From: Clostridium sp. | Lineage (GTDB): Bacteria; Bacillota; Clostridia; Clostridiales; Clostridiaceae | Direction of reading: 5' to 3' | DNA length: 59,683 nt | NCBI RefSeq assembly: GCF_029267215.1 | Contig: NZ_JARIDH010000060.1 | Coordinates: forward strand, 1 to 59,683 | Shown: positions 27,196 through 36,645 of the stretch, piece after piece | How positions within the stretch are numbered: position 1 is the stretch's first letter | Layout: every line of letters starts with the position of its first letter | Program-made: the position numbers and the translations under genes | The notes under the pieces: model-generated | Seen by the model: the letters and a program-made list of their open reading frames with translations, nothing else | What the model was told of the DNA's origin: nothing | The model's database searches: none

Positions 27196-29832
27196 TTATA
27201 GTAAGTCACTTGATAAAGCGTCTATTTTTGATAATCTATTGTCTATTGCAATAATTATTTGACCTGCTTTAGTAGTATCACCAACTATTATTCCACCAAC
27301 TAAAACATTGTTTTTGAAGAATAATTTAGTATATTGTCCTTTTTCTTCATCTTTAGAACTAATTTTTTCATATTGAGTTTCATTGAATCTTATTAATCCT
27401 GCTGAGAATACATGAGTATCTAATGCATCTAAGATTATTGAAGGAGTAAAGTTTTCAAATACTTTATCTTCACAAGTAGCATTCGCACCAGCTGTTTTAC
27501 CCATTTCTATAGCTGCAGGCCAGTTTCCATATACAAGACCATTGTATTCAGCAACATCACCACAAGCATATATATCTTTAACGCTAGTTTCCATTCTTCC
27601 ATTAACAATAACACCTCTGTTGCACTCTATACCAGTTTCTTGAGCTAAGGCAATATTACTTCTTATACCAGTTGAAACTAATAAGATTTGAGCTTCTAAT
27701 GATTTTCCGCTCTTTAAGTTTACAGTAGTCAATTTACCATCTTTAACTACGATTTCGCTACATTCTTCTGAAGTTAAGAATGTTATTCCACAGTTTTCAA
27801 CATTCTTTCTGAATAAATCAGCACCTTCTTGGTCTAATTGGTTATTCATTAAGTTTGGTAAGAATTCAACTACAGTTACATCAATACCTGCGTTTTTCAT
27901 TTCCCAAGCAGCTTCTAATCCAAGAGGACCAGCACCTATTATAACAGCTTTTTTAGCTTCATTCATCATTTCTTTAACATCAAATGTATCTTTTAAGTCT
28001 TTAATAGAGTAGATTCCTTTGAAATCTTCAATATTATCACTACTTAATTTTATTGATTCACCGTTATTTGAAACATTGAATGGTGGTATGAAGTTATGGC
28101 TACCATTTGCTAAGATAAGTTTAGTGTATGGTATTTCAGTTCCATCTGATAAAATAACTTTTTTATTGTCTTTATCAATCTTACTTACAACAACACCTAA
28201 CATCTCTTCAACATGGTTTTCTTTGTACCATGAATCTTTAGCTAAGTAGAATGTATCTAAGTTCATTTCTTCTGTTAAAAGATCTGATAAATTAGGTCTT
28301 GAATATGAAGAAACTTCTTCGCTTGAAAGTAATTTTAAAGTAGCTGTTGAGTTGATTTCTCTGATTGTTTTAGCAGCATAGAAACCAGCAGCTCCGTTAC
28401 CAATTATAACGAAATTATCTTCAGTATCATTTTTCTTAAAGTTTTGAACTTCAACTTCTATAAATTGTTCTTTACCAGCTCCACAAACTGGGCATACATC
28501 AGGACAAACTGGACTTTCGAATATTTCTCCACATACTAGACATTTCCAATATCTTGTTTTCCCGTTTCCTGTTATAATTTCTTGAGTATTAGTATTTTTA
28601 TCAGGAGAGTAGTTTAATTCTTTTTCTCCAAACATTATTTTACTAAAATCTCTACCAAATTCATAAGCAGTTCTTAATTCTTTTTGTGAAGGTTTGAATC
28701 TTATTTTTAATCCAGGCCCAACTAATTTCATTTTTAATTCTTTTAATCTAGCTTCTATTCTTGGAACAGCTTCACCACTCCATCCATATGAACCAAAGGC
28801 TGCCGCATATTTTCCACCATGAATAATTGGGTTTAAATTAGCTAAAAGAATTCTTATTGGAGGTAATAGTTCAGCAACTATTGTTGGTGAACCAAATAAC
28901 ATTCCATCTGATTCAGCTATATCGTTTAAAACATCTTCTTGTTTAGCATAAACTAAATCATATAATTTAACTTCAACATTATGATCAGCTTTTAATCCTT
29001 TTTCTATTTCCTTAGCTAACTGTTCAGTATATCCATAAGCTGAAACATAAGGAATAGTAATTTTTTTATCACCTTTTATTTCAGGTTTTACAGGTGTACT
29101 CCATTCTTTATAAGTATTTATTACTTCCCATGGATTTTCTCTTAAAACTGGACCATGTCCTGGACAAACTAATTCAATATCTAAATCTTTGATTTTATCA
29201 ATAGCTTTTAATACATAGTTTTTATATGGTCCGAATATACAATCAAAATAGTATCTTAAAGCATCTAAGTATTCTTCTTTACTTGGAACTAAATCATTGA
29301 AAACTTCTTCACATGAGTAGTGACTTCCAAATGAATCACAAGTTATTAAAGCTTTATCTTCTGGAATATAAGTGTACATTGAATCTGGCCAATGTAAGAA
29401 AGGAGCTGATATAAATTCTAATGTTTTATTACCAAGTGACAATTTATCACCATCTCCAACAATTATATATTCAAAATCTTTATTTACAATTTCTTTTAAG
29501 AATTCTATAGCTTGCATTGAACCAACAACTTTAGCTTGAGGAGAAAGGTTTAATAGTTTCTCTGCTGAACCTGCATGATCTGGTTCTGTGTGATCAACAA
29601 CTATATAATCTATTTTTTTAGGATCTACTCCTAAATTAGTTAATTTTGATAAATAATCATCAAAACATTTTTCTTTAACTGTTTCGAAAACAGCAGTTTT
29701 TTCGCTTCCTTTAACAACGTATGAGTTGTAAGTAGTTCCATATGGAGTGTACATTATAATATCGAACACTCTAAGTTCAGGATCTAATGAACCAACCCAG
29801 TATATATCATTTTTTATTTCTAAATAATTCAT
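27196..29832 (-). CDS. Flavodiiron protein-rubredoxin-NADH:rubredoxin reductase fusion
   Basis: An 878-residue three-part electron chain on one polypeptide for reducing O2 (or NO) with NADH. Residues about 1-250 are the diiron beta-lactamase-like domain (VVDHTEPDHAGS, FHWPDSMYTY, CDSFGSH, GHGPV ligands). About 255-400 is flavodoxin (PYVSAYGYTEQLAKEI). About 430-465 is a rubredoxin with CLVCG and CPVCG iron ligands. From about 475 an FAD/NAD reductase follows (FVIIGNGAAGFYAAKTI, AVIIGAGPLGLEAAWEM, VKDIYACGDVAEY). The start at 29832 follows AGGTGGTG; a reading from 29877 adds 15 residues across that site. It belongs to the multi-domain class in which all partners are fused, and fits oxygen defence with the SOD in this window. 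Confidence 0.95.
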   Translation of the reverse strand: MNYLEIKNDIYWVGSLDPELRVFDIIMYTPYGTTYNSYVVKGSEKTAVFETVKEKCFDDYLSKLTNLGVDPKKIDYIVVDHTEPDHAGSAEKLLNLSPQAKVVGSMQAIEFLKEIVNKDFEYIIVGDGDKLSLGNKTLEFISAPFLHWPDSMYTYIPEDKALITCDSFGSHYSCEEVFNDLVPSKEEYLDALRYYFDCIFGPYKNYVLKAIDKIKDLDIELVCPGHGPVLRENPWEVINTYKEWSTPVKPEIKGDKKITIPYVSAYGYTEQLAKEIEKGLKADHNVEVKLYDLVYAKQEDVLNDIAESDGMLFGSPTIVAELLPPIRILLANLNPIIHGGKYAAAFGSYGWSGEAVPRIEARLKELKMKLVGPGLKIRFKPSQKELRTAYEFGRDFSKIMFGEKELNYSPDKNTNTQEIITGNGKTRYWKCLVCGEIFESPVCPDVCPVCGAGKEQFIEVEVQNFKKNDTEDNFVIIGNGAAGFYAAKTIREINSTATLKLLSSEEVSSYSRPNLSDLLTEEMNLDTFYLAKDSWYKENHVEEMLGVVVSKIDKDNKKVILSDGTEIPYTKLILANGSHNFIPPFNVSNNGESIKLSSDNIEDFKGIYSIKDLKDTFDVKEMMNEAKKAVIIGAGPLGLEAAWEMKNAGIDVTVVEFLPNLMNNQLDQEGADLFRKNVENCGITFLTSEECSEIVVKDGKLTTVNLKSGKSLEAQILLVSTGIRSNIALAQETGIECNRGVIVNGRMETSVKDIYACGDVAEYNGLVYGNWPAAIEMGKTAGANATCEDKVFENFTPSIILDALDTHVFSAGLIRFNETQYEKISSKDEEKGQYTKLFFKNNVLVGGIIVGDTTKAGQIIIAIDNRLSKIDALSSDLL

Positions 29833-29965
29833 AAAAACACCACCTGTATATGTTAATCTTCTAACAATCAAAATCAATCAATATTAATTATTAATTAATA
29901 TCTATAATTAAATTATAATCTTTTTTAAAGAAATGTAAATAGTTTTTTATAAAATTTTAAAATAA

Positions 29966-29998
29966 TAAAAATATAGTAGAAAAAATCTACTATATTAT
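29966..29998 (-). terminator. Terminator of the PHP gene
   Basis: On the minus strand ATATAGTAGA pairs with TCTACTATAT, followed by a T-rich run. It separates the PHP gene from the flavodiiron gene. Confidence 0.75.
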
Positions 29999-30019
29999 TT
30001 AAATAATTTAATTAAAATT

Positions 30020-30856
30020 TTATTTATTATGGTAAGCAGTTAAGAATTTTTCTAAATATTTTTCTGGAATTTGCATACAGCCAATATTACCATGTCTTTC
30101 ATCACCTTCATGATTTCCATGAAAATCAGAACCGCAAGTTATTAAAAGATCATTATATACAGCATAAGATAAGAAGAAATCAGTATCTTTTTTAGTATTT
30201 TGATAGTATATAGCTTCTATTCCATCAAAAGGAAATGCCAGTACTTCTTTAACAGGAACTCTTTTTATAAGCTTTGGATGAGCAAGCACTGTTAAGGCAT
30301 TATTTTCTTTTAATATTTTTATTCCCTCTTCCACAGAAATCTTTTTATTAGGTACATAAGCTGGACTATCATTTCCTATAAAATTATCAAAGATATATTC
30401 CCATTCATAAGGATAACCAGCATCAATTATACATTGAGCTATGTGAGGCCTTGCAACAACACCATTTCCTTTAGCTAGTACATCTTTATAATCTAATTTT
30501 ATATTGAAATATTCTTCTAAATTAGAAACAATTTTTTTAGCTCTATCTATTCTAGAGTTTTTTAGTCCATCTAAAAATTTTTGAAATTTCAAAGATTTAT
30601 AAGAATCATCTTTGAAGTATCCAAGAACATGAATTGTCGCACCTTTATGTTCACAACTAAGTTCAATTCCAGGAATAAATATTAAGCCTAATTTTTCAGC
30701 TTCTTCTTTTGCTTCATCTAATCCTGAAGTTATATCGTGGTCTGTTAGTGCTATTACTGATATGCCATTCTTTTTAGCTTCTCTAATTACATTCTTTGGA
30801 GCCATAGTTCCATCAGAAGCCAGTGAGTGACAATGAAATTCTGCATTAATATTAAT
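30020..30856 (-). CDS. PHP-domain phosphoesterase with probable ATT start
   Basis: A metal-dependent phosphoesterase of the YciV/TrpH-like PHP family, acting on nucleotides or short RNA (family knowledge). The first in-frame ATG (30805) would delete the family's first metal motif: the 17 codons before it encode NINAEFHCHSLASDGT, exactly the PHP motif HxHSxxSDG. The frame runs open into AAAGGAGG at 30871-30864 with no ATG, GTG or TTG after the SD, so an ATT at 30856 (spacing 7) or 30859 (spacing 4) is the likely start, giving 278 residues. Other metal motifs are ALTDHD, PGIELSC, AHPK and CGSDFHG. Confidence 0.85.
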   Translation of the reverse strand: MNINAEFHCHSLASDGTMAPKNVIREAKKNGISVIALTDHDITSGLDEAKEEAEKLGLIFIPGIELSCEHKGATIHVLGYFKDDSYKSLKFQKFLDGLKNSRIDRAKKIVSNLEEYFNIKLDYKDVLAKGNGVVARPHIAQCIIDAGYPYEWEYIFDNFIGNDSPAYVPNKKISVEEGIKILKENNALTVLAHPKLIKRVPVKEVLAFPFDGIEAIYYQNTKKDTDFFLSYAVYNDLLITCGSDFHGNHEGDERHGNIGCMQIPEKYLEKFLTAYHNK

Positions 30857-31117
30857 AATAAGCCCTCCTTTAACTTTGTAATAATTTATGTATAAGTATT
30901 AGTTTTATATGATATTTTAAATTTAAAATCTTGTTATAGATATTTTAACACAGAATTTATAAGAAAATAAATTAAAAAATATTTAAGGGGTTAAGAATAA
31001 GGCTTTATTATATTATTAATTAATATAGTAAGAATATGTAAGTGGTACAAAATTAATATTTTTTTTTATAAGTTTTTGATATAATGATTTTAAACTAAAC
31101 AATTTAGAGGTGAATTA

Positions 31118-31690
31118 ATGTTTTTAATAATAGATAATTATGATTCATTTGTTTTTAACTTAGTTAGATATTTTAAAGAAATAGATGAAGAAGTTTTGGT
31201 TAGAAGAAATGATAAAATTTCTATAGAAGAGATAAGAAATATGAATCCTGAAGGAATTATAATATCACCAGGACCTAAGTCACCTAAAGATATGAAAGAG
31301 TGCTTAGATATTATTCATAATTTCAAGGGGATAATACCTATACTTGGAGTATGTTTAGGTCATCAATGTATAGGATATTATTTTGAAAGTGAAGTTATAA
31401 AAGGGAAATTTCCTGTTCATGGCAAAATAAGCTCTATAAAACATGATGGAGAAGGGGTTTTTAGTGGGATTAAGAATCCTTTAAATGTTACTAGATACCA
31501 TTCATTAATTGTTGATAGAGAAAATCTAGGAAAAGAACTTCAAATAACAGCCTTAACAGAGGATGGAGTTATTATGGGAATAAGGCATAAGAAATACAAA
31601 ATAGAAGGGGTACAATTTCACCCAGAGGCAGTTTTAACTGAATGTGGTCATGAAATTCTTAAAAATTTTGTTAATATAAGTAGAGAGTAA
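31118..31690 (+). CDS. pabA: Aminodeoxychorismate synthase, glutaminase subunit
   Basis: Supplies ammonia from glutamine to PabB for 4-amino-4-deoxychorismate synthesis. The 190-residue class I amidotransferase carries NYDSFVFNLVRYF at the N-terminus, the Cys nucleophile in LGVCLGHQCIG, and the His-Glu pair in VQFHPEAVLTE. The homologous TrpG is a possible alternative, but every neighbour is a folate gene, which settles the role. AGAGGTG precedes the ATG; a TATAAT at 31080-31085 is the likely operon promoter. It is the first gene of the eight-enzyme-function folate operon. Confidence 0.92.
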   Translation: MFLIIDNYDSFVFNLVRYFKEIDEEVLVRRNDKISIEEIRNMNPEGIIISPGPKSPKDMKECLDIIHNFKGIIPILGVCLGHQCIGYYFESEVIKGKFPVHGKISSIKHDGEGVFSGIKNPLNVTRYHSLIVDRENLGKELQITALTEDGVIMGIRHKKYKIEGVQFHPEAVLTECGHEILKNFVNISRE

Positions 31691-31725
31691 TAAAAAAGAA
31701 TATATAAATAGGAGGGAAATAGATT

Positions 31726-33072
31726 TTGAATTTTAGAATTGAAGAAATAAATGTAGATATGAATCCTCATGAGGTATATTCTTTATTTAAAGTTGAAAAG
31801 GATAGTATATTTTTAGATAGTTCTAAAGAGGAAAGTGAATTTTCTAATTATTCATTTATAGGATTAAATCCCTTTAAAAAATTTACATCCTATGGAGAGG
31901 ATATTTACATAAATGGAGAAAAGTTAAGAGGAGAACCTTTTTTTGAACTTGAAAAATTATTGAGTGAGTATAAAATTGAAAATAATAGTGAAATACCTTT
32001 TTTAGGTGGTGCAATTGGTTATTTTTCTTATGATATAGGTAGGTGCATAGAAAAAATACCAAGTACTGCAAAGGAAGATGTTAAAATTCCAGATAGCTAT
32101 TTCTTATTTTATAATAATGTAATAATATTTGATTTAAGAAAAAGAAAAAGCTATGTAACTTCTCTTGGGATAAATGAAAAAAATGAGGATAGTATAGAAA
32201 AAATAAAAAATAGAATAAACAATGGAAAGCCAGAGTTTTCTTTAAAGTTAGATTCTAATACTAAGTTTCATTCTAACTTTAAGAAAGAAGAGTACATGAA
32301 AAGCATAAGTAAACTTAAGGATTACATAAAAGAAGGACATACTTATATTGCCAATATGACGCAGAAATTTACTTGTGATTATAATGATGATCCTTTTAAT
32401 ACATATTCAAGTTTAAGAAGTATAAATAAAGCTCCTTTTTCTGCATATTTAAATTTAGGAGGGTTTCAAATAATAAGTTCTTCACCAGAAAGATTTTTAA
32501 GGGTTTATAATAATCATGTAGAAACAAGACCTATAAAGGGAACAAGACCTAGAGGGAAAAATAAAGAAGAGGATATTAAAAATAAGAAAGAACTTTTAAA
32601 TAGTGAAAAGGATAAATCTGAATTACTAATGATTGTTGATTTAGAAAGAAATGATTTAAGTAAGGTGTGTAAGCCTTTTTCAGTAAAGGTTACAGAACTT
32701 TTTAAATTAGAAGAGTATGCCACAGTATTTCATTTAGTATCAACCATAGTTGGAGAACTAAATGAGGATGTATCTTCAGTAAAATGCATTAGAGAATGTT
32801 TTCCAGGGGGATCTATAACAGGAGCGCCTAAAATAAGAAGTATGGAAATTATTGAGGAACTAGAGGGAGTAAGAAGAGGAATTTATACTGGTGCTATTGG
32901 GTACTTTGATTTAAGAGGAAATTGTGATTTTAATATAGTTATAAGAACAATACTTACTAAGGATAATAAGGCTTATTTTGGAGTAGGTGGAGGAATAACC
33001 ATAGAATCAGAGGAAGAGATGGAGTATGATGAAACCTTAGATAAGGCAAAAGCTTTGATGAGAGTTTTATAG
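31726..33072 (+). CDS. pabB: Aminodeoxychorismate synthase component I
   Basis: Aminates chorismate using ammonia from PabA. The 448-residue protein has the chorismate-binding C-terminal domain: SSSPERFLRV, RPIKGTRPRG with the nucleophilic Lys typical of PabB, the DLERNDLSKVC block, GGSITGAPKIRSMEII and the closing FGVGGGITIESEEEMEYDE. The N-terminal third is shorter and divergent, as usual. It starts with TTG at 31726 after AGGAGGG. It follows pabA by 35 bases. Confidence 0.93.
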   Translation: MNFRIEEINVDMNPHEVYSLFKVEKDSIFLDSSKEESEFSNYSFIGLNPFKKFTSYGEDIYINGEKLRGEPFFELEKLLSEYKIENNSEIPFLGGAIGYFSYDIGRCIEKIPSTAKEDVKIPDSYFLFYNNVIIFDLRKRKSYVTSLGINEKNEDSIEKIKNRINNGKPEFSLKLDSNTKFHSNFKKEEYMKSISKLKDYIKEGHTYIANMTQKFTCDYNDDPFNTYSSLRSINKAPFSAYLNLGGFQIISSSPERFLRVYNNHVETRPIKGTRPRGKNKEEDIKNKKELLNSEKDKSELLMIVDLERNDLSKVCKPFSVKVTELFKLEEYATVFHLVSTIVGELNEDVSSVKCIRECFPGGSITGAPKIRSMEIIEELEGVRRGIYTGAIGYFDLRGNCDFNIVIRTILTKDNKAYFGVGGGITIESEEEMEYDETLDKAKALMRVL

Positions 33073-33151
33073 AGTTTAAGGATTGTTTAAAGTGTATAGT
33101 GATTTTTAGATAGACTTTAATACCTACTTAAATGTATTAAAAGGAGCAAAA

Positions 33152-33925
33152 ATGTTTTATATAAAGGAAAATAAGCTAAATTGTGAGTTTGAAAAAGGTG
33201 ATTTAGTAAAATTAGATTCTTCTAATTTTTTTGGAAGAGGGGTTTTTGAGACCATACTTTTAAAGAGAAAATGTGTTTTTTTAGAGGAACATTTAGAGAG
33301 ATTAAGAGAAGGATGTAAAATCTTAGATTTAGAATGCAATATTTCTAAAGAAGAAGTAGAAAGTTTTGTTGAAAGGGAGAATATTAAAAACAAAGCTTTA
33401 AAAATAACTGTTACTGAGAAAAACATAATTATTTCCTTAAGAGAAATTCCATATAATAAGAAAAATTATGATGAGGGATTTGCTTTGAAAATAAGTAAAG
33501 TATTAAGAAATAGTACTTCAAATCTTACATATATAAAGAGTACCTGTTATGTGGAAAATCTAATAGAAAAGGAAAAAGGAAGAAAAGAAGGATTTAGTGA
33601 GGTTATTTTCTTAAATGAAAGAGGAGAAATAACAGAGGGAGCAACAAGCAATTTATTCTTTTTAAAGGAAAATAATATCTATACCCCAAAGGTTAGGTCT
33701 GGACTTTTAAATGGTATAATTAGAAAATGGATAATTAAAAATTATTCTGTGATTGAAGGGTCATATACTTTAGAAGATTTAAAAAATAGTGATGGAATTT
33801 TTCTTACTAATTCCTTAATGGGAATTATGAAGGTGAATAGACTAGAAAATTTAATGTTTAATGAAAATAGAATCATAGAGGATATAAGGATAAAATATGA
33901 AAGGTCTTTAAAAGAGTTTTTATAG
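33152..33925 (+). CDS. pabC: 4-Amino-4-deoxychorismate lyase
   Basis: Pyridoxal phosphate enzyme of fold class IV that releases pyruvate from aminodeoxychorismate to give p-aminobenzoate. The 257-residue protein shows GRGVFETILL near the N-terminus, the probable PLP Lys in LTYIKSTCYVEN and the phosphate-binding EGATSNLFFLKEN. The closely related branched-chain aminotransferases are longer. AAAGGAG precedes the ATG, and the stop is 12 bases before folE. Context completes the PABA branch with pabA and pabB. Confidence 0.9.
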   Translation: MFYIKENKLNCEFEKGDLVKLDSSNFFGRGVFETILLKRKCVFLEEHLERLREGCKILDLECNISKEEVESFVERENIKNKALKITVTEKNIIISLREIPYNKKNYDEGFALKISKVLRNSTSNLTYIKSTCYVENLIEKEKGRKEGFSEVIFLNERGEITEGATSNLFFLKENNIYTPKVRSGLLNGIIRKWIIKNYSVIEGSYTLEDLKNSDGIFLTNSLMGIMKVNRLENLMFNENRIIEDIRIKYERSLKEFL

Positions 33926-33937
33926 ATGGAGGAAAAA

Positions 33938-34495
33938 ATGATTGATAAAGAAAAAATAAGAGAAGGTATGAGATTAATCCTTGAGGCCATAGGAGAAGAT
34001 GTTAATAGAGAGGGACTTTTAGAAACTCCAGATAGAGTTTCTAGAATGTATGAAGAGATATTTTCAGGCATAGGAAAAGATGCAAAGGATCATTTAAGTA
34101 AGACTTTTGAAGTGGATAGTAATGATTTAGTTTTAGAAAAGGATATAACATTTCATTCAATGTGTGAGCATCATTTAGTTCCTTTCTTTGGGAAGGTTCA
34201 TATAGCTTATATACCAAATGGAAGAGTTGTTGGATTATCTAAACTTGCAAGATGTGTTGAAGTTTATTCAAAGAAACCTCAGCTTCAAGAAAGATTAACA
34301 AAGGAAATAGCTGATTCAATAATGGAAAGCTTAGATGCAAAGGGAGTTATGGTTGTTATTGAAGGAGAACATATGTGCATGACTATGAGAGGGGTTAGAA
34401 AACCAGGAACTAAAACCATAACTACTACATATAGAGGAAGTTTTTTAAAGGATGAAAGTCTTAAAAATGACGTATTTAGAATGATATCTATGTAG
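33938..34495 (+). CDS. folE: GTP cyclohydrolase I
   Basis: Opens the pterin branch by converting GTP to 7,8-dihydroneopterin triphosphate. The 185-residue protein has the zinc Cys/His set in [16 protein letters not shown] and [15 protein letters not shown], plus [20 protein letters not shown]. The ATG at 33938 is chosen because an earlier in-frame ATG at 33926 forms part of the ribosome binding site ATGGAGG. The whole catalytic core is intact, so this is a functional type IA enzyme. Confidence 0.96.
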   Translation: MIDKEKIREGMRLILEAIGEDVNREGLLETPDRVSRMYEEIFSGIGKDAKDHLSKTFEVDSNDLVLEKDITFHSMCEHHLVPFFGKVHIAYIPNGRVVGLSKLARCVEVYSKKPQLQERLTKEIADSIMESLDAKGVMVVIEGEHMCMTMRGVRKPGTKTITTTYRGSFLKDESLKNDVFRMISM

Positions 34496-34519
34496 TCTTA
34501 TATAGAAAGGGGTAAATTT

Positions 34520-34993
34520 ATGGAGAGAGTAAATAAAATATTTAATAATTCTAAATATAAATACTATTTATCTAAAAATAATTACTGCGAAAGAGAGAGA
34601 ATTTTTTGTAAGCATAATTTAGAACATTTTTTAGATGTGGCTAGAATAGCATATATAATGTCTTTAGAAGAAAATCTAAATATTCCAAAGGAAATAATAT
34701 ATGCAACATCACTTTTACATGATATTGGAAGATGGGTTGAATATGAAGAGGGGGAAAGTCATGAGAAAGCTTCATATAGATTAAGCAAAGAAATATTAGA
34801 TGAATGTGGTTTTAATTATAAAGAGAAGGAATTCATATTAGGAGGAATTTCTAATCATAGAAATAAAAATTCTAGTGGATTTAATAAAATTATGTATTTA
34901 GCAGATAAAAAGTCTAGAGCATGTTTTTTATGTGAAGCAGAAAAACTTTGCAAATGGAGTAAGGAAAAGAAAAACTTAGAGATAATGATTTAA
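34520..34993 (+). CDS. HD-domain hydrolase in the folate operon
   Basis: A 157-residue metal-dependent phosphohydrolase of the HD superfamily. Ligand motifs appear in order: KHNLEHFLDVAR (first His), SLLHDIGRW (HD pair), GESHEKASYR (extra His) and YLADKKSRACF (last Asp). The tail carries Cys residues (ACFLCEAEKLC). It sits 24 bases after folE and 13 before folP, exactly where the pathway needs an enzyme to remove phosphates from dihydroneopterin triphosphate, and no Nudix enzyme or phosphatase is present in the operon. That role is an inference from position; MptB of archaeal pterin synthesis is a precedent for an HD enzyme in such a step. Confidence 0.8.
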   Translation: MERVNKIFNNSKYKYYLSKNNYCERERIFCKHNLEHFLDVARIAYIMSLEENLNIPKEIIYATSLLHDIGRWVEYEEGESHEKASYRLSKEILDECGFNYKEKEFILGGISNHRNKNSSGFNKIMYLADKKSRACFLCEAEKLCKWSKEKKNLEIMI

Positions 34994-35006
34994 GGGGTGA
35001 CTAAAT

Positions 35007-35822
35007 ATGAAAATCGGAAATAAAACCTTTGAAATAGGAAAAAGAACTTATATAATGGGAATTTTAAATGTAACTCCAGATTCATTTTCAGATGGAGGAA
35101 AGTTTAATGAAATAAATAAAGCATTAGAACAAGCTGAGAAAATGATAAATGATGGTGTAGATATAATTGATATTGGTGGAGAGTCAACAAGACCTAATCA
35201 TACACCAGTTAAAGAAGAGGAGGAACTTTTAAGAGTTATCCCAATAATAAAGGCAATAAGAGAAAAATATGATGTTCCAATATCAATAGATACTTATAAG
35301 GGAAGAGTAGCAGAAGAAGCTATAAAGGCTGGTGCTAACTTAATAAACGATGTTTGGGGATTTAAAAAGGATCCATATATATCAGAGGTTGCTTTTAAAT
35401 ATGATGTTCCATGTTGTTTAATGCATAACAGAGAAAATTCAAAGTATGGAGAAGACATAATAGATACTATGAAAAAAGATATTATGGAAAGCGTAGAAAT
35501 AGCATTAAAAGCTGGAGTTAAAAAGGAAAATATAATTTTAGATCCAGGTATAGGCTTTGCAAAAACTTATGAGCAAAATTTAGATGTTTTACATAGACTA
35601 GAAGAATTTTGTAAACTTGATTATCCAGTTCTACTTGGTACTTCAAGAAAATCAGTAATAGGAAACACTTTAGATTTACCAGCTAATGAAAGGGTTGAAG
35701 GAACTTTAGCAACCACTTCAATTGGAATAGCTAAGGGATGTGAGTTTGTAAGAATTCATGATGTTTTAGAAAATAAAAGAGTAGCAGTTATGACTGATGC
35801 TATAATAAGAAGAGGAGAATAA
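35007..35822 (+). CDS. folP: Dihydropteroate synthase
   Basis: Condenses p-aminobenzoate with hydroxymethyl-dihydropterin diphosphate; the sulfonamide target. The 271-residue TIM barrel has MGILNVTPDSFSDGGKF, DIGGESTRPNHTPV, the ANLINDVWG region, ILDPGIGFAKT and LLGTSRKSVIG, the complete substrate-loop set. AAGGGGTG precedes the ATG. The ribosome binding site of folBK lies in its last codons, so the two are tightly coupled. Confidence 0.97.
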   Translation: MKIGNKTFEIGKRTYIMGILNVTPDSFSDGGKFNEINKALEQAEKMINDGVDIIDIGGESTRPNHTPVKEEEELLRVIPIIKAIREKYDVPISIDTYKGRVAEEAIKAGANLINDVWGFKKDPYISEVAFKYDVPCCLMHNRENSKYGEDIIDTMKKDIMESVEIALKAGVKKENIILDPGIGFAKTYEQNLDVLHRLEEFCKLDYPVLLGTSRKSVIGNTLDLPANERVEGTLATTSIGIAKGCEFVRIHDVLENKRVAVMTDAIIRRGE

Positions 35823-35826
35823 GCTT

Positions 35827-36645
35827 TTGGACAAAATAGTTATTAAGGATTTTGAAGTCTTTGGGAATCATGGAGTTTTTGAAGAGGAAAAAAGATTAGG
35901 ACAAAAATTTGTTTTAAGCATAGAACTTTCTTTAGATACAAGAGAAGCTGGAATTACAGGTGATTTAAAAAAATCAGTTCATTATGGAGAGTTAGCCCAT
36001 AAGATTGAAGAGGAATTTAAGAAAAAAAGCTATGATTTAATAGAAACAGTTGCTGAAAAGATGTGTGAATTTATATTATTAGAATATCCATTAGTTAAAA
36101 GTGTAAAGATTAGAGTGAAAAAACCATGGGCACCTATTTTAAGAAGCTTAGATACGGTTTATGTGGAAGTTGAAAGAGTATGGAATGAAGCTTACCTTTC
36201 ATATGGTTCAAACATAGGTGATAAGAAGTTCTATATAGAGGAAGCGCTAAAAGAACTTTCAAAAGAATATCATACAAAAGTTTTGAAAACTTCAAAACTT
36301 AAAAAAACAGAGCCTTGGGGATATACTGATCAAGATGAATTTCTAAATGGAGCTTGTAAAATAAAAACCTTATTAAATCCTAAAGAACTTATGAATTTTC
36401 TTTTAGGAATAGAGAAAAAGCTTAAAAGGGAAAGAAAGATAAAGTGGGGTCCTAGAACCATAGATTTAGATATAATATTCTTTAATGATTTAATTAGTGA
36501 AGATGAAGAAGTGATACTTCCACATCCTAGAATGCATGAAAGAAGTTTTGTTTTAGAACCATTAAATGAAATAGCACCATATAAAATACATCCTTTGTAT
36601 AAAAAGCGAGTGTTTGAATTATTAGAAGATATTAAAAATATTTAA
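35827..36645 (+). CDS. folBK: Fused dihydroneopterin aldolase-HPPK
   Basis: Bifunctional folate enzyme of 272 residues. Residues about 1-120 are FolB (FEVFGNHGVFEEEKRLGQKF, aldolase fold). About 122-272 are FolK (YLSYGSNIGDKK at its start, WGYTDQDEFLNGACKI, then WGPRTIDLDIIFF and LPHPRMHERSFVLEPL). It converts dihydroneopterin to hydroxymethyl-dihydropterin and then to its diphosphate, the FolP substrate. It starts at TTG 35827, four bases after folP, with AGAGGAG upstream. Such fusions are common in clostridia and lactic acid bacteria. It is the last gene of the operon. Confidence 0.94.
   Translation: MDKIVIKDFEVFGNHGVFEEEKRLGQKFVLSIELSLDTREAGITGDLKKSVHYGELAHKIEEEFKKKSYDLIETVAEKMCEFILLEYPLVKSVKIRVKKPWAPILRSLDTVYVEVERVWNEAYLSYGSNIGDKKFYIEEALKELSKEYHTKVLKTSKLKKTEPWGYTDQDEFLNGACKIKTLLNPKELMNFLLGIEKKLKRERKIKWGPRTIDLDIIFFNDLISEDEEVILPHPRMHERSFVLEPLNEIAPYKIHPLYKKRVFELLEDIKNI

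Noticed and set aside
30020-30805. Shorter PHP protein beginning at the first ATG
   Set aside because: It would lack the HxHSxxSDG metal motif that is encoded in frame just before.
33926-33937. Start of folE at 33926
   Set aside because: That ATG is part of the SD sequence ATGGAGG; the next ATG at 33938 is properly spaced.
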